This document shows, piece after piece, positions 16,303 through 24,491 of a stretch of DNA of 51,228 nucleotides; within the stretch, counting starts at the first letter, position 1; each line of letters starts with the position of its first letter. The notes beneath the pieces were generated by a model, which saw only the letters and a program-made list of their open reading frames with translations, was not told where the DNA came from and did no database searches. The translations under genes and the position numbers were made by a program. This DNA comes from Frankia canadensis (GTDB lineage: Bacteria > Actinomycetota > Actinomycetes > Frankiales > Frankiaceae). The stretch covers positions 1-51,228 of the forward strand of contig NZ_FZMO01000168.1 of assembly GCF_900197875.1 (NCBI RefSeq). Direction: 5' to 3'.

Positions 16303-19185
16303 GTGACGACCGAACACAGCGCGACGGTGACCCAGGCCAGCCTCGGGCCGGACCCGGGTGCCTTCGCCGGCGGGGTTTCCTCCGACGTGCGGCACGCGGC
16401 GGTGCGCGCCGGCGTACGCCGTCTCGGTGACCTGCTCGGCCAGGCGCTCACCCGGCACGAGGGCGCCGAGACGCTCGCACTCGTCGAGCAGGTGCGGGCG
16501 CTGGCCCGCCGGCCGGACAACGGCGCGCAGCTCGCCCGCCTGCTGGCGGGGGTGGACGACCCGACGGCGATCGTGCTCGCCCGCGCGTTCACCGCCTACT
16601 TCCAGCTCGCCAACATCACTGAGCAGCTGCATCGCTCGCGGGAGCTGTCCGACCGGGCCCGCGGCGCGCTGGCCGAGACGTTCGACCGGATGGGCGAGGC
16701 GCTCGACGCCGGCACCCTCGACCGGTCCCTGGCCGCCGACATCGCCGGGCGCCTCCAGCTGCGCCCGGTGTTCACCGCCCATCCGACGGAGGCCAGCCGC
16801 CGCTCGGTGCTCGACACGTTGCGGCGCATCGCCGACCTGCTCGACGCCGACAGCCCCGACGGCCCCAGCGGCCTGGGCGGCCCCGGCGACGCCGACGTGT
16901 CCGGCACGGTCGCCGGCGCGCGACCCGGGCCGGCCGAGCGGGAGCGCATCGCCCGGCGGCTCGCCGAGATGGTCGACGTGCTCTGGCAGACCGACGAGCT
17001 GCGGGTGGAGCGGCCCAAGCCCGCCGACGAGGCCCGCTCGGCGGCCTACTACCTGGAGCTGATCGCCTCCGAGGTGCTGCCCGACCTGCTGGAGGAGCTC
17101 GATCTGGCGTTCGGCCGGGTCGGGATCACGCTGCCCGCCGACGCGCGGCCGCTGCGGTTCGGCTCGTGGGCGGGCGGTGACCGCGACGGCAACCCGAATG
17201 TGACGCCGGCGGTCACCCTGGAGGTGCTCACCCTTCAGCACGAGTTCGGCATCCGGCTGCTGACGGCGTCCGTCGAACGGCTGATCACGGAGCTGACCGC
17301 GTCCACCAGGGTGGTGGGAGTAAGTGACGATCTGGTCGACTCGCTCGCCGCCGACCGCGAGGTGCTGCCGGAGGTGTACGACCGGTTCGTCCGGTTGAAC
17401 GCGGAGGAGCCGTACCGGCTCAAGTGCAGCTACATCCTGGCGCGCCTGGCCGGGACCCGGGAGCGGCTGGCCGCCGGCACCGCCCATGTCCCGGGCCGCG
17501 ACTACGCGGGCCTCGCCGGCCTGCTCGACGATCTGGCGGTGATGCGCGCGTCGCTCGCCGCCCGCGACGGCATCCTCGTGGCCAACGGCGAGCTGCTGCG
17601 GGTCATCCGCACCGCCCGGGCGATGGGGCTGGCGCTGGCGACGCTGGACATCCGCGAGCACGCCGACAAGCACCATGCCACCCTGGCCGCGATCTACGAC
17701 CAGGTCGGCGAGCTCGACGCCCCCTACGCCGAGCTGACCCGGGCCGACCGGCGCGTCCTGCTGTCCGGGGAGCTGGCGCGGCGGCGCCCCCTGCTGGGCA
17801 GCGCGCCGCCGCCGCTGCCCGACGAGCCGCGGGGCACGCTCGAGCTGATGCGCACGATCCGCGCGGCGCTCGACCGCTTCGGCGCGGACGTCATCGAGAG
17901 CTACATCGTGTCGATGACCAGGGATGTCGACGACATCCTCGCCGTGGTGGTGCTCGCCCGGGAGGCGGGGCTGGTCGGGGTCGGCGTCGGCGGGCGTCCC
18001 GCCTGGGCGCGCATCGGCTTCGTCCCGCTGTTCGAGACGGTCGCCGAGCTGCGGGCCGCCGGCGGCCTGCTCGACGGGATGCTGGCCGACCCGTCCTACC
18101 GCTCGCTGGTGCGGGCGCGCGGCGACGTGCAGGAGGTCATGCTCGGCTACTCGGACTCGTCCAAGGACGCGGGGATCACCGCGTCCCAGTGGGAGATCCA
18201 CAAGGCGCAGCGGGAGCTGCGTGACGCCGCCCGCCGCCATGGCGTGGTGCTGCGGCTGTTCCACGGCCGCGGCGGCTCGGTGGGCCGCGGCGGCGGCCCG
18301 ACCGGCGAGGCGATCATGGCGCAGCCGTTCGGCACCCTGGACGGCTCGATCAAGGTGACCGAGCAGGGTGAGGTGATCTCGGACAAGTACACGCTGCCGA
18401 GCCTCGCCCGCCACAACCTGGAGATCGCGCTGTCCGCGGTGATCGAGGCGTCGATCCTGCACCGGTCGTCCCGGCAGTCCTCGGCGGTGCTCGCCGGCTG
18501 GGACGAGACGATGCAGGCGGTCGCCGACTCGGCCCGCGCCGCCTATCAGGCGTTCGTCGGCGATCCGGCGCTGGTGCCGTTCTTCCTGGCCGCCACGCCG
18601 GTGGAGGAGCTCGGCAACCTCAACATCGGCTCGCGGCCGTCGCGGCGGCCCGGCGGCTCCGGCGGCCTCGCCGACCTGCGGGCGATCCCGTGGGTGTTCG
18701 GCTGGACACAGTCCCGGATCATCCTGCCCGGCTGGTTCGGCGTCGGGACGGGCCTGGCCGCCGCCCGGGCCGCGGGGGCCGGCGACACGCTCGCCGAGAT
18801 GTACCGCTCGTGGCACTTCTTCCGGACGTTCCTCGGCAACGTGCAGATGACGCTGGCCAAGTCGGACCTCGCCATCGCCGAGCGCTACGTGACGACCCTG
18901 GTCGGCTCGGACGGCGCGGCGATCTTCGCGGCGATCCGGGCCGAGCACGCCCGCACCGTCACCGAGGTGCTCGCCGTGACCGGACAGGGGGAACTGCTGG
19001 AGAACGCGACCACGCTGCGCCACACCCTCGAGGTCCGTGACGCCTATCTGGCTCCGCTGCACGCGCTGCAGATCTCGTTGCTCGCCCGCGCCCGCGCGGC
19101 CGGGACCGACGTCGACCCGAAGCTGCGCCGTGCCCTGCTGCTGACCATCAACGGCATCGCGGCCGGCCTGCGCAACACCGGCTGA
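16303..19185 (+). CDS. ppc: Phosphoenolpyruvate carboxylase
   Basis: Carboxylates PEP to oxaloacetate to refill the TCA cycle. Length is about 960 residues, normal for bacterial enzymes. The catalytic His lies in VFTAHPTEASRRSVL. The conserved LRFGSWAGGDRDGNP, GYSDSSKDAGI (catalytic Lys) and the glycine loop FHGRGGSVGRGGGP are intact, and the C-terminus ends in the family RNTG. The GTG at 16303 is preferred because GGAGG precedes it by 4 bases; a GTG at 16270 in the same frame has no ribosome site. Monocistronic. Confidence 0.96.
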   Translation: MTTEHSATVTQASLGPDPGAFAGGVSSDVRHAAVRAGVRRLGDLLGQALTRHEGAETLALVEQVRALARRPDNGAQLARLLAGVDDPTAIVLARAFTAYFQLANITEQLHRSRELSDRARGALAETFDRMGEALDAGTLDRSLAADIAGRLQLRPVFTAHPTEASRRSVLDTLRRIADLLDADSPDGPSGLGGPGDADVSGTVAGARPGPAERERIARRLAEMVDVLWQTDELRVERPKPADEARSAAYYLELIASEVLPDLLEELDLAFGRVGITLPADARPLRFGSWAGGDRDGNPNVTPAVTLEVLTLQHEFGIRLLTASVERLITELTASTRVVGVSDDLVDSLAADREVLPEVYDRFVRLNAEEPYRLKCSYILARLAGTRERLAAGTAHVPGRDYAGLAGLLDDLAVMRASLAARDGILVANGELLRVIRTARAMGLALATLDIREHADKHHATLAAIYDQVGELDAPYAELTRADRRVLLSGELARRRPLLGSAPPPLPDEPRGTLELMRTIRAALDRFGADVIESYIVSMTRDVDDILAVVVLAREAGLVGVGVGGRPAWARIGFVPLFETVAELRAAGGLLDGMLADPSYRSLVRARGDVQEVMLGYSDSSKDAGITASQWEIHKAQRELRDAARRHGVVLRLFHGRGGSVGRGGGPTGEAIMAQPFGTLDGSIKVTEQGEVISDKYTLPSLARHNLEIALSAVIEASILHRSSRQSSAVLAGWDETMQAVADSARAAYQAFVGDPALVPFFLAATPVEELGNLNIGSRPSRRPGGSGGLADLRAIPWVFGWTQSRIILPGWFGVGTGLAAARAAGAGDTLAEMYRSWHFFRTFLGNVQMTLAKSDLAIAERYVTTLVGSDGAAIFAAIRAEHARTVTEVLAVTGQGELLENATTLRHTLEVRDAYLAPLHALQISLLARARAAGTDVDPKLRRALLLTINGIAAGLRNTG

Positions 19186-19243
19186 CCACTCGCCGCGACC
19201 TGCGGTTCTCCCGCGAGGTGCATCACCATCCCGGTCGTCTTGG

Positions 19244-19272
19244 TTGACATCCCCCAAGGTGGTATCTACCGT
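19244..19272 (+). promoter_or_regulatory. Promoter of the sulfur-scavenging locus
   Basis: TTGACA at 19244-19249, 17 bases, then TACCGT (TANNNT) at 19267-19272. The expected start of transcription coincides with the ATG of the leader peptide at 19280, and no ribosome site precedes that ATG, so the leader is probably translated from a leaderless message. Confidence 0.7.
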
Positions 19273-19279
19273 CAGCTTC

Positions 19280-19363
19280 ATGAGCCGGCGCCTTCTCCTG
19301 GTCTGCCGCGCGCACATTGACCTCCACCGCGTCGCGAGCGCGCTCTGTCCGAGTTCCCGCTGA
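19280..19363 (+). CDS. Cysteine-type leader peptide
   Basis: A 27-residue reading frame beginning MSRRLLLVCRAHIDLHRV and ending LCPSSR. It matches the actinobacterial putative leader peptide family found upstream of sulfur-assimilation genes, with the conserved CRxHxDLxRV..S..C pattern and two Cys codons. In mycobacteria, short leaderless cysteine-rich ORFs act as cysteine-responsive attenuators of the following operon; by analogy this one senses cysteinyl-tRNA supply. It lies ahead of a ROK regulator and sulfonate genes, which fits. Confidence 0.85.
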   Translation: MSRRLLLVCRAHIDLHRVASALCPSSR

Positions 19364-19668
19364 TCCTCGCGACCTCGGGAGCCGCCCTGCCGAGCCGCTC
19401 CGACCGGCCATGCCGGCCTGCCCTCCGGTCGGACATGGCAGGTGGCACCACCCGCGGCTGAGCCGCCGGCGCCCACCCGCTGTCCCGAGGTACGTGCGCG
19501 AGCCGTCATCACCACCGCCCGGCCCGGGCGCGGGCAGTGTCACCCGCGCCGCGACGCCCGCCCAGCTCAGCCACCGGGACGCGGCCCCCCGCGGGTCCCG
19601 GGCGTGCCGCGCACCCACGCCGCCCCGGCGGTCCCACGGCGCGCCGCACGTGACGCGAGGAGGTCTCC
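19364..19668 (+). promoter_or_regulatory. Long transcribed leader between leader peptide and ROK gene
   Basis: 305 bases. A 9-bp stem TCCGACCGG/CCGGTCGGA (19399-19407 with 19425-19433) competes partly with GCCATG/CATGGC (19407-19412 with 19434-19439). These may be alternative structures of an attenuator; this is inferred only from the pairing. Confidence 0.4.
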
Positions 19669-21015
19669 GTGTCCGTCCCTCACAGCACGTCCATAGCCCG
19701 CGGCCCGTCCGTTCCCTCCCGGCCCCCCGGTGCTCCCAGCACCCCTGGGTCGTCCGGACGGGACGGCACCTCGCCCGCGGCGGCGATCCTGCGGGCGGTG
19801 CTCGACCACGGGCCGGTCGCCCGGACCGCGATCGGGCGGGCCACCGGACTCAGTCCGGCAGCGGTGTCCCGGCAGACGGCCGGCCTGATCTCGCTGGGAC
19901 TGCTGCGAGAGCTGCCGGCGAGCTCGCTGGCCCCGCGGGCCGGGCGGCCGCACACCCCGCTCGACGTGGACACCCGCCACCACGTCGCCTGCGGCGTGCA
20001 CATCGCCGTGCCGTATGTGACGTTCGGCCTGGTGGACCTGCGCGGCCACGTCGTCGCCCAGGAACGGCTGCCCAGGTCGGGCGACGCGCGGGCGGTACTT
20101 GACATGATCGGTCGACGGTTGCCCGGCTTCCTCGCCCGTCACGCCCGGGGAAACCAGGTGCTCGGGCTGGGTGTCGTGACCGGCGGTCGGGTCGACCCGC
20201 GGCGTGGCCGGGTGATCGAGCATGAGCCGCTGGACTGGCACGACGTCCCGGTGCGTGAACTGCTGGCCCCGGCCACCGGACTGCGGGTGCACGTCGACGG
20301 CCATGCACGGGCGCTGGCCCAGGCGGAGATCCTCTTCGGGGACCCGCGGGCCCGCCGCAGCCTGCTGCAGCTGTTCGTCGGCAACGTCGTCGACGCCGCG
20401 TTCGCCACCGACGGCATCGTGCACGTGGGACCGCACGCCGCCGCCGGCGGCATCGCCCATCTTCGCCTCGCCGACAGCACGCAGGCCTGCGAGTGCGGAC
20501 GCGCCGGCTGCGCGCAGGCGGCCCTGTCCGAGCGGACCCTGCTACGCCGCGCCCTCGACGAGGGGATCATCACGGTGCCGGACATCCAGACGCTCGCCGC
20601 CGTCGCGGCGGCCGGCGACCGGCGGGCCGTGGCGCTGTTCCGCGAGCGGGTGCGCGCGGTGGGACGGCTGGTCGCACAGCTCGTCGACGTGATGGACCCG
20701 GAGCTGGTGGTCCTCACCGAGGCCGCGGTGATGCTGCTCCCCGAGCTGCGCGACGACCTGCACGCCGAGATCGCGGCGCACTCCCGGGTGCACGCGGCGC
20801 CGGCGCGCGCGGTCCTGCCGAGCAGCTTCGGACCCGACGTGCTCGCCGTCGCGGCGGCCGCGACGGTCCTGCACGCGGTCCACCGCAGCCCACAGAGCGT
20901 GGACGCAGACCGCCGCCGCACCCCCGCGGCGGACCGCGCCGCTCACCCGCGCGAGCAATTAGTTCCAACCGGACGCCAAACATTGACGACCTGGGACCGG
21001 ATGGTCGACGATTAA
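19669..21015 (+). CDS. ROK family transcriptional regulator
   Basis: A 448-residue protein. Start GTG 19669 has GAGGAGG 5 bases upstream. After a Pro/Ser-rich stretch (1-35), residues about 38-85 form a MarR-like winged helix (AILRAVLDHGPVARTAIGRATGLS). A ROK/sugar-kinase-like fold follows, with a zinc motif CECGRAGC at Cys274, Cys276 and Cys281. In NagC/XylR-type ROK repressors this domain binds a sugar; this locus instead carries sulfonate genes, so the effector may be a sulfur compound or a sulfur-containing sugar such as sulfoquinovose. That last point is speculation. It is first in the locus after the leader peptide. Confidence 0.88.
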   Translation: MSVPHSTSIARGPSVPSRPPGAPSTPGSSGRDGTSPAAAILRAVLDHGPVARTAIGRATGLSPAAVSRQTAGLISLGLLRELPASSLAPRAGRPHTPLDVDTRHHVACGVHIAVPYVTFGLVDLRGHVVAQERLPRSGDARAVLDMIGRRLPGFLARHARGNQVLGLGVVTGGRVDPRRGRVIEHEPLDWHDVPVRELLAPATGLRVHVDGHARALAQAEILFGDPRARRSLLQLFVGNVVDAAFATDGIVHVGPHAAAGGIAHLRLADSTQACECGRAGCAQAALSERTLLRRALDEGIITVPDIQTLAAVAAAGDRRAVALFRERVRAVGRLVAQLVDVMDPELVVLTEAAVMLLPELRDDLHAEIAAHSRVHAAPARAVLPSSFGPDVLAVAAAATVLHAVHRSPQSVDADRRRTPAADRAAHPREQLVPTGRQTLTTWDRMVDD

Positions 21016-21018
21016 CCC

Positions 21019-21087
21019 GTGAACGACACCGAAGGCAGCGGCGCGGATATTCATCCGCCCACCGGACGGCGCTGCCGGCGATGTTGA
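21019..21087 (+). CDS. Possible second Cys-ending leader peptide
   Basis: GTG 21019 opens a 22-residue frame ending in RRCRRC just before TGA 21085. Two Cys codons in the last four positions, directly followed by a hairpin with a T-rich tail, give the geometry of a classical attenuator. There is no clear ribosome site and no family match that I recognise, so it could be chance. Confidence 0.35.
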   Translation: MNDTEGSGADIHPPTGRRCRRC

Positions 21088-21088
21088 C

Positions 21089-21110
21089 GCGGGATCTCTC
21101 CCGCTCTTTC
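21089..21110 (+). terminator. Hairpin with T-rich tail (attenuator or ROK-gene terminator)
   Basis: GCGGGA (21089-21094), loop TCTC, TCCCGC (21099-21104), then TCTTTC. It starts 2 bases after the stop of the possible peptide and 73 bases after the ROK stop. Confidence 0.55.
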
Positions 21111-21374
21111 ACATCGCGCTGACGACGCGTTCACATCGCATTCCTCGACCGCGGTTCGATGTTCTGCTCCGCGGCGCGCGAGGGTGCGGCTTACGCGCGC
21201 CCTCCCAGCGATACCTCCACGGCTTCCGATCGTTTCTTCCCGGGCTCTTCCCGCGCTTCTTTCCGACCTTTCCAGGTGTCGGTCGATTCGCCGCGCCCGG
21301 ACGCACCGGAAGCCTGCCAGCACCCCCCGCTCGGAACCCACTCCGCCCTTTCCCCATCCCGGGAGGAACGCAGG

Positions 21375-22298
21375 ATGACCAGCACCACACCCGCTCTCGG
21401 CATAGATGTTCGCCCCCTCTCCGGCCACACCGGCGCCGAGATCCACGGCATCGACCTGCGCGCGGACCTCGACGACGCGGCCGTGGCCGAGATCCGCGCG
21501 GCGCTGCACCAGTGGAAGGTCGTGTTCTTCCGCGACCAGCACATCGACCACGCCCAGCAGGTGGCGTTCGGCCGCCGTTTCGGCCGGCTCACCCCCGCGC
21601 ATCCGCATGAGGACGCCCCGCCGGCGGGCTTCCCGGAGATCCTGCCGATCGACAGCCGTCGTTACGAGAAGTACTTCGGCAAGCGGAAGGCCACCTACGA
21701 CAACGGCTGGCACACCGACGTCACCGCCCTGGTGAACCCGCCGGCCGGCTCCATCCTGCGCGGCGACATCATCCCGCCCTACGGCGGTGACACCGCCTGG
21801 ACGAACCTGGTCGCCGCCTACGAGGCCCTGCCCGAGCCGCTGCGCGACCTCGCCGACGGCCTGCGGGCCCGGCACAGCTTCGGCAACTTCCCCGTCGACA
21901 GCGACTACGGCCGCAAGGTTGCCGCGAACCCGCTGGTGGCGGTTCATCCCGTGGTGCGGGTGCACCCGGAGACCGGCGAGCGGGCCCTGTTCGTCAGCCC
22001 CAGTTTCACCGCGAAGGAAGGCCAGATCGTCGGCTTCTCGCCGAAGCAGAGCCGGCAGATCCTCGACCTCTTCTACGACCAGATCTCCCGCGCCGAGTTC
22101 ACCGTCCGCTTCAAGTGGAACCCCGGGGACGTCGCGTTCTGGGACAACCGGGCGACCGCTCACCTCGGCCCGTCCGACCTCGGCCACCTCGACTTCGACC
22201 GGGTGCTGTACCGGGTGACCCTCGAGGGTGAGGTGCCTGTCGGCGTGGACGGCCGCCAGTCCGAGCTCGTCGCGGGCGAGCCCTTCCTCGGTTCCTGA
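21375..22298 (+). CDS. TauD/TfdA-type Fe(II)/2-oxoglutarate dioxygenase
   Basis: A 307-residue non-haem iron dioxygenase. It probably releases sulfite (or sulfate) from taurine, an alkanesulfonate or an alkyl sulfate ester using O2 and 2-oxoglutarate. The iron triad is His113 and Asp115 (WHTDVT) with His263 (TAHLG), and Arg280 is placed to bind 2-oxoglutarate. ATG 21375 has GGAGG 8 bases upstream; the open frame further upstream is not supported. The SsuA/C/B-type importer follows, consistent with uptake and desulfonation of an organosulfur source. TauD versus alkylsulfatase cannot be separated by eye. Confidence 0.9.
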   Translation: MTSTTPALGIDVRPLSGHTGAEIHGIDLRADLDDAAVAEIRAALHQWKVVFFRDQHIDHAQQVAFGRRFGRLTPAHPHEDAPPAGFPEILPIDSRRYEKYFGKRKATYDNGWHTDVTALVNPPAGSILRGDIIPPYGGDTAWTNLVAAYEALPEPLRDLADGLRARHSFGNFPVDSDYGRKVAANPLVAVHPVVRVHPETGERALFVSPSFTAKEGQIVGFSPKQSRQILDLFYDQISRAEFTVRFKWNPGDVAFWDNRATAHLGPSDLGHLDFDRVLYRVTLEGEVPVGVDGRQSELVAGEPFLGS

Positions 22299-22312
22299 GG
22301 TTCCGAACCATC

Positions 22313-22344
22313 GCCGGCCGCGGGGCCACCTCCCCGCGGCCGGC
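22313..22344 (+). terminator. 13-bp perfect hairpin between dioxygenase and transporter genes
   Basis: Arms 22313-22325 and 22332-22344 pair perfectly around a 6-base loop in the 121-base gap. It may be a partial terminator or an mRNA-stabilising element giving the binding protein a different level. Confidence 0.65.
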
Positions 22345-22419
22345 CGCCCCACCCGTTCGCTTCCCACGCGCCGCTCGTCTCCCGTGCGACGACCGACAGA
22401 CCGACAGGGAGTATTTCCG

Positions 22420-23484
22420 ATGCGCCAACGACGACCGCGCACGCGGCGTCCATCCCTCCTGCTCGCTGGCGTCGCCGCGCTGGTCGCGGTGCTGCTGGCC
22501 GCCTGCGGCGACGGCGGCGGGAGTGGCGACGGCAGCGGGAGTGGCGGGGGTGGCGGCGCGGCGTCGTCCGCCCCCGGCCGGGTCACGCTGCGCATCGGCG
22601 ACCAGAGCAAGGTCGTGCAGCTCCCGCTGTCGTTGTCCGGCGCCGACCGGGGCACGCCCTACGGGCTGTCGTACAGCACGTTCGCCGACGGCCCGCACAT
22701 GAACGCCGCGTTCAGCGCGGGACGCCTCGACGTCGGCTTCATGGGTGACACGCCGGTGCTGTTCGCGAACGCGGCCGGCGCCGGCGCCGTGGCGGTCGCC
22801 GTGCAGGAGAGCCCCGTCAACACCCAGACGATCATCGCGCGCGCCGGCTCCGGCATCCGGACACCGGCCGATCTCAAGGGCAGGCGGGTGGCGTTCACCG
22901 TCGGGACCTCGCTGCACGGCTACCTGCTCAACCAGCTCGATGCCGTCGGGCTGGACCAGAAGGACATCACCCCGGTCAACGTGCCGGTGACCAGCCTGAC
23001 CACGACGCTCGCCGGCGGGAAGGTCGACGCGATCGTCTACACGCGGATGTACACGGCCGGCGTCGCCCGCCAGGCACCCGGGTCGTATGAGATCCAGACG
23101 CGCCAGCTGCCCGTCTACTCGGTGCTGCTCGCGTCGAAGGCGGCGCTGAAGGACCCGGCGAAGCGGGCGGCGGTACGTGACTTCGTGCTGCGGCTGTCGC
23201 GGGCGTCCGCCTGGCCGAAGGCGAACGCCGCCACCTGGGTGCAGAAGTACTACGTCGACCAGCTCAAGCAGGATCCGGTCGCGGCGCGACGGTACTTCGA
23301 CTCGATCCCCGACAGCCGCTACCGGCCCGTCTCCCCCGGCTTCGTGGAGAGCCAGCGGGTGCAGGCCCGGCTGCTGGGCGGCGTCGGCGTGCTGCCGAAG
23401 GGCCTCGACGTCAACAACGAGCTCGACAGCGGCTTCACCACCGAGCTGACCGCGGCCTTCGCCAAGGCCTTCCCGGCGGCCTGA
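22420..23484 (+). CDS. ABC transporter substrate-binding lipoprotein, SsuA/TauA type
   Basis: A 354-residue exported lipoprotein. An Arg-rich n-region and hydrophobic core lead to a lipobox LLAAC with Cys29, followed by a Gly/Ser linker (about 30-50). The mature part has NMT1/THI5-like features: FMGDTPVLFANAAG, ADLKGRRVAFTVGTSLHGYLL and GKVDAIVYTRMY. It should bind an aliphatic sulfonate or taurine outside the membrane and pass it to the permease encoded next. ATG 22420 follows AGGGA by about 9 bases. Confidence 0.9.
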   Translation: MRQRRPRTRRPSLLLAGVAALVAVLLAACGDGGGSGDGSGSGGGGGAASSAPGRVTLRIGDQSKVVQLPLSLSGADRGTPYGLSYSTFADGPHMNAAFSAGRLDVGFMGDTPVLFANAAGAGAVAVAVQESPVNTQTIIARAGSGIRTPADLKGRRVAFTVGTSLHGYLLNQLDAVGLDQKDITPVNVPVTSLTTTLAGGKVDAIVYTRMYTAGVARQAPGSYEIQTRQLPVYSVLLASKAALKDPAKRAAVRDFVLRLSRASAWPKANAATWVQKYYVDQLKQDPVAARRYFDSIPDSRYRPVSPGFVESQRVQARLLGGVGVLPKGLDVNNELDSGFTTELTAAFAKAFPAA

Positions 23485-23519
23485 CCAGGAATTCCGCCCG
23501 CACAGGGAGGTCAGACAGC

Positions 23520-24491
23520 ATGACCGACGTCACCCTCGCCGACGGCAGGACCGTCGCGGCGAACAGCACCATCACGAACGACCGACCTGAACAACCCGAC
23601 AGAGCCAACCGACCCGACAGAGCCGACCGACCCGACAGAGCCGACGAGGCCACGTCGGGCGACGCGGGGCGCGCTCCGATCGTGCTGGTGGACCCGACCG
23701 GGGGACGCCGGCGCGCGGGTCGGCGGTGGCGCGTGCCGGTGGAGGTGCGACGGTTCCTCGGGCCGGCGCTGCTGTTCCTGGCCTGGTGGGCGGTGACCGG
23801 CCTCGGCCTGGTCAGCGACCGGGCGCTGGCGTCACCCGCCACGGTGCTCGACGCCGGCCGCGAGCTGTGGCGCAGTGGCGACCTCACCCGCGACCTCGGC
23901 GTCTCGCTGTACCGGGTCGGGCTGGGGCTCGCGTTCGGCGTCGCCGCCGGGCTCGTCCTCGCGGTGGTCGCCGGATTCTTTCGGGCCGCCTCGGACACGG
24001 TCGACTCGGCGATGAACTTCCTGCGGACGATCCCGGTCATCGCGCTGGTCCCGTTGATCATCCTGTGGATCGGCATCGGCGAGAATGCCAAGATCTTCCT
24101 CATCGCCGTCGGGGTCGCCTTCCCGATCTACATGAACACCTTCGCGGCGATCCGCGGAGTCGACGCCCGGCTGGTGGAGGCCGGCCAGACCTTCGGGCTC
24201 GGCCGATTCGGGCTGATCCGTTCGGTGGTGGTGCCGGGTGCCGCGCCGGGCTTCCTGGTCGGGCTGCGGTGGGCGATGGGCGTCGCCTGGCTGCTGCTGG
24301 TGTTCGCCGAGCAGGTCAACACCGACTCCGGGATCGGCTACCTGCTCACGAACGCCCAGTCGTGGAACCGCACCGACATCATCGTGCTCTGCCTGGTGAT
24401 CTACGGCCTGCTGGGACTGATCAGTGACGGCCTGGTCCGTCTGTTGGAAAGGACGTTGCTGTCATGGCGACGCGGCTTCGACGGAACCTGA
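23520..24491 (+). CDS. ABC transporter permease, SsuC/TauC type
   Basis: A 323-residue permease with about six membrane helices between residues 78 and 310. The cytoplasmic coupling loop reads GRFGLIRSVVVPGAAPGFLVGLRWAMGVAW, typical of binding-protein-dependent sulfonate/nitrate/taurine importers. The first 70 residues are a hydrophilic extension with the repeated PDRADR encoded by an 18-bp tandem repeat. AGGGAGG precedes ATG 23520. The 3' end overlaps the ATPase gene by 28 bases. Confidence 0.92.
   Translation: MTDVTLADGRTVAANSTITNDRPEQPDRANRPDRADRPDRADEATSGDAGRAPIVLVDPTGGRRRAGRRWRVPVEVRRFLGPALLFLAWWAVTGLGLVSDRALASPATVLDAGRELWRSGDLTRDLGVSLYRVGLGLAFGVAAGLVLAVVAGFFRAASDTVDSAMNFLRTIPVIALVPLIILWIGIGENAKIFLIAVGVAFPIYMNTFAAIRGVDARLVEAGQTFGLGRFGLIRSVVVPGAAPGFLVGLRWAMGVAWLLLVFAEQVNTDSGIGYLLTNAQSWNRTDIIVLCLVIYGLLGLISDGLVRLLERTLLSWRRGFDGT
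23594..23646. repeat. 18-bp tandem repeat inside the permease gene
   Basis: Nearly three copies of a CCCGACAGAGCCGACCGA-type unit, in frame, encoding PDRANRPDRADRPDRADE in the N-terminal extension. Confidence 0.8.

Larger units (their letters stand above)
21016..21374 (+). promoter_or_regulatory. Leader region upstream of the dioxygenase gene
   Basis: 359 bases between the ROK gene and tauD-like gene. It begins with a possible 22-residue peptide (21019-21087) and an intrinsic-terminator-like hairpin (21089-21110), then pyrimidine-rich sequence up to the ribosome site GGAGG at 21362. No other gene is visible. Confidence 0.5.

Noticed and set aside
15619-19515. A 1298-codon open frame on the minus strand across the M56 and ppc genes
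   Set aside because: It is antisense to clearly conserved genes, rich in Arg/Gly/Gln as expected of a GC-driven shadow frame, and has no recognisable domain.
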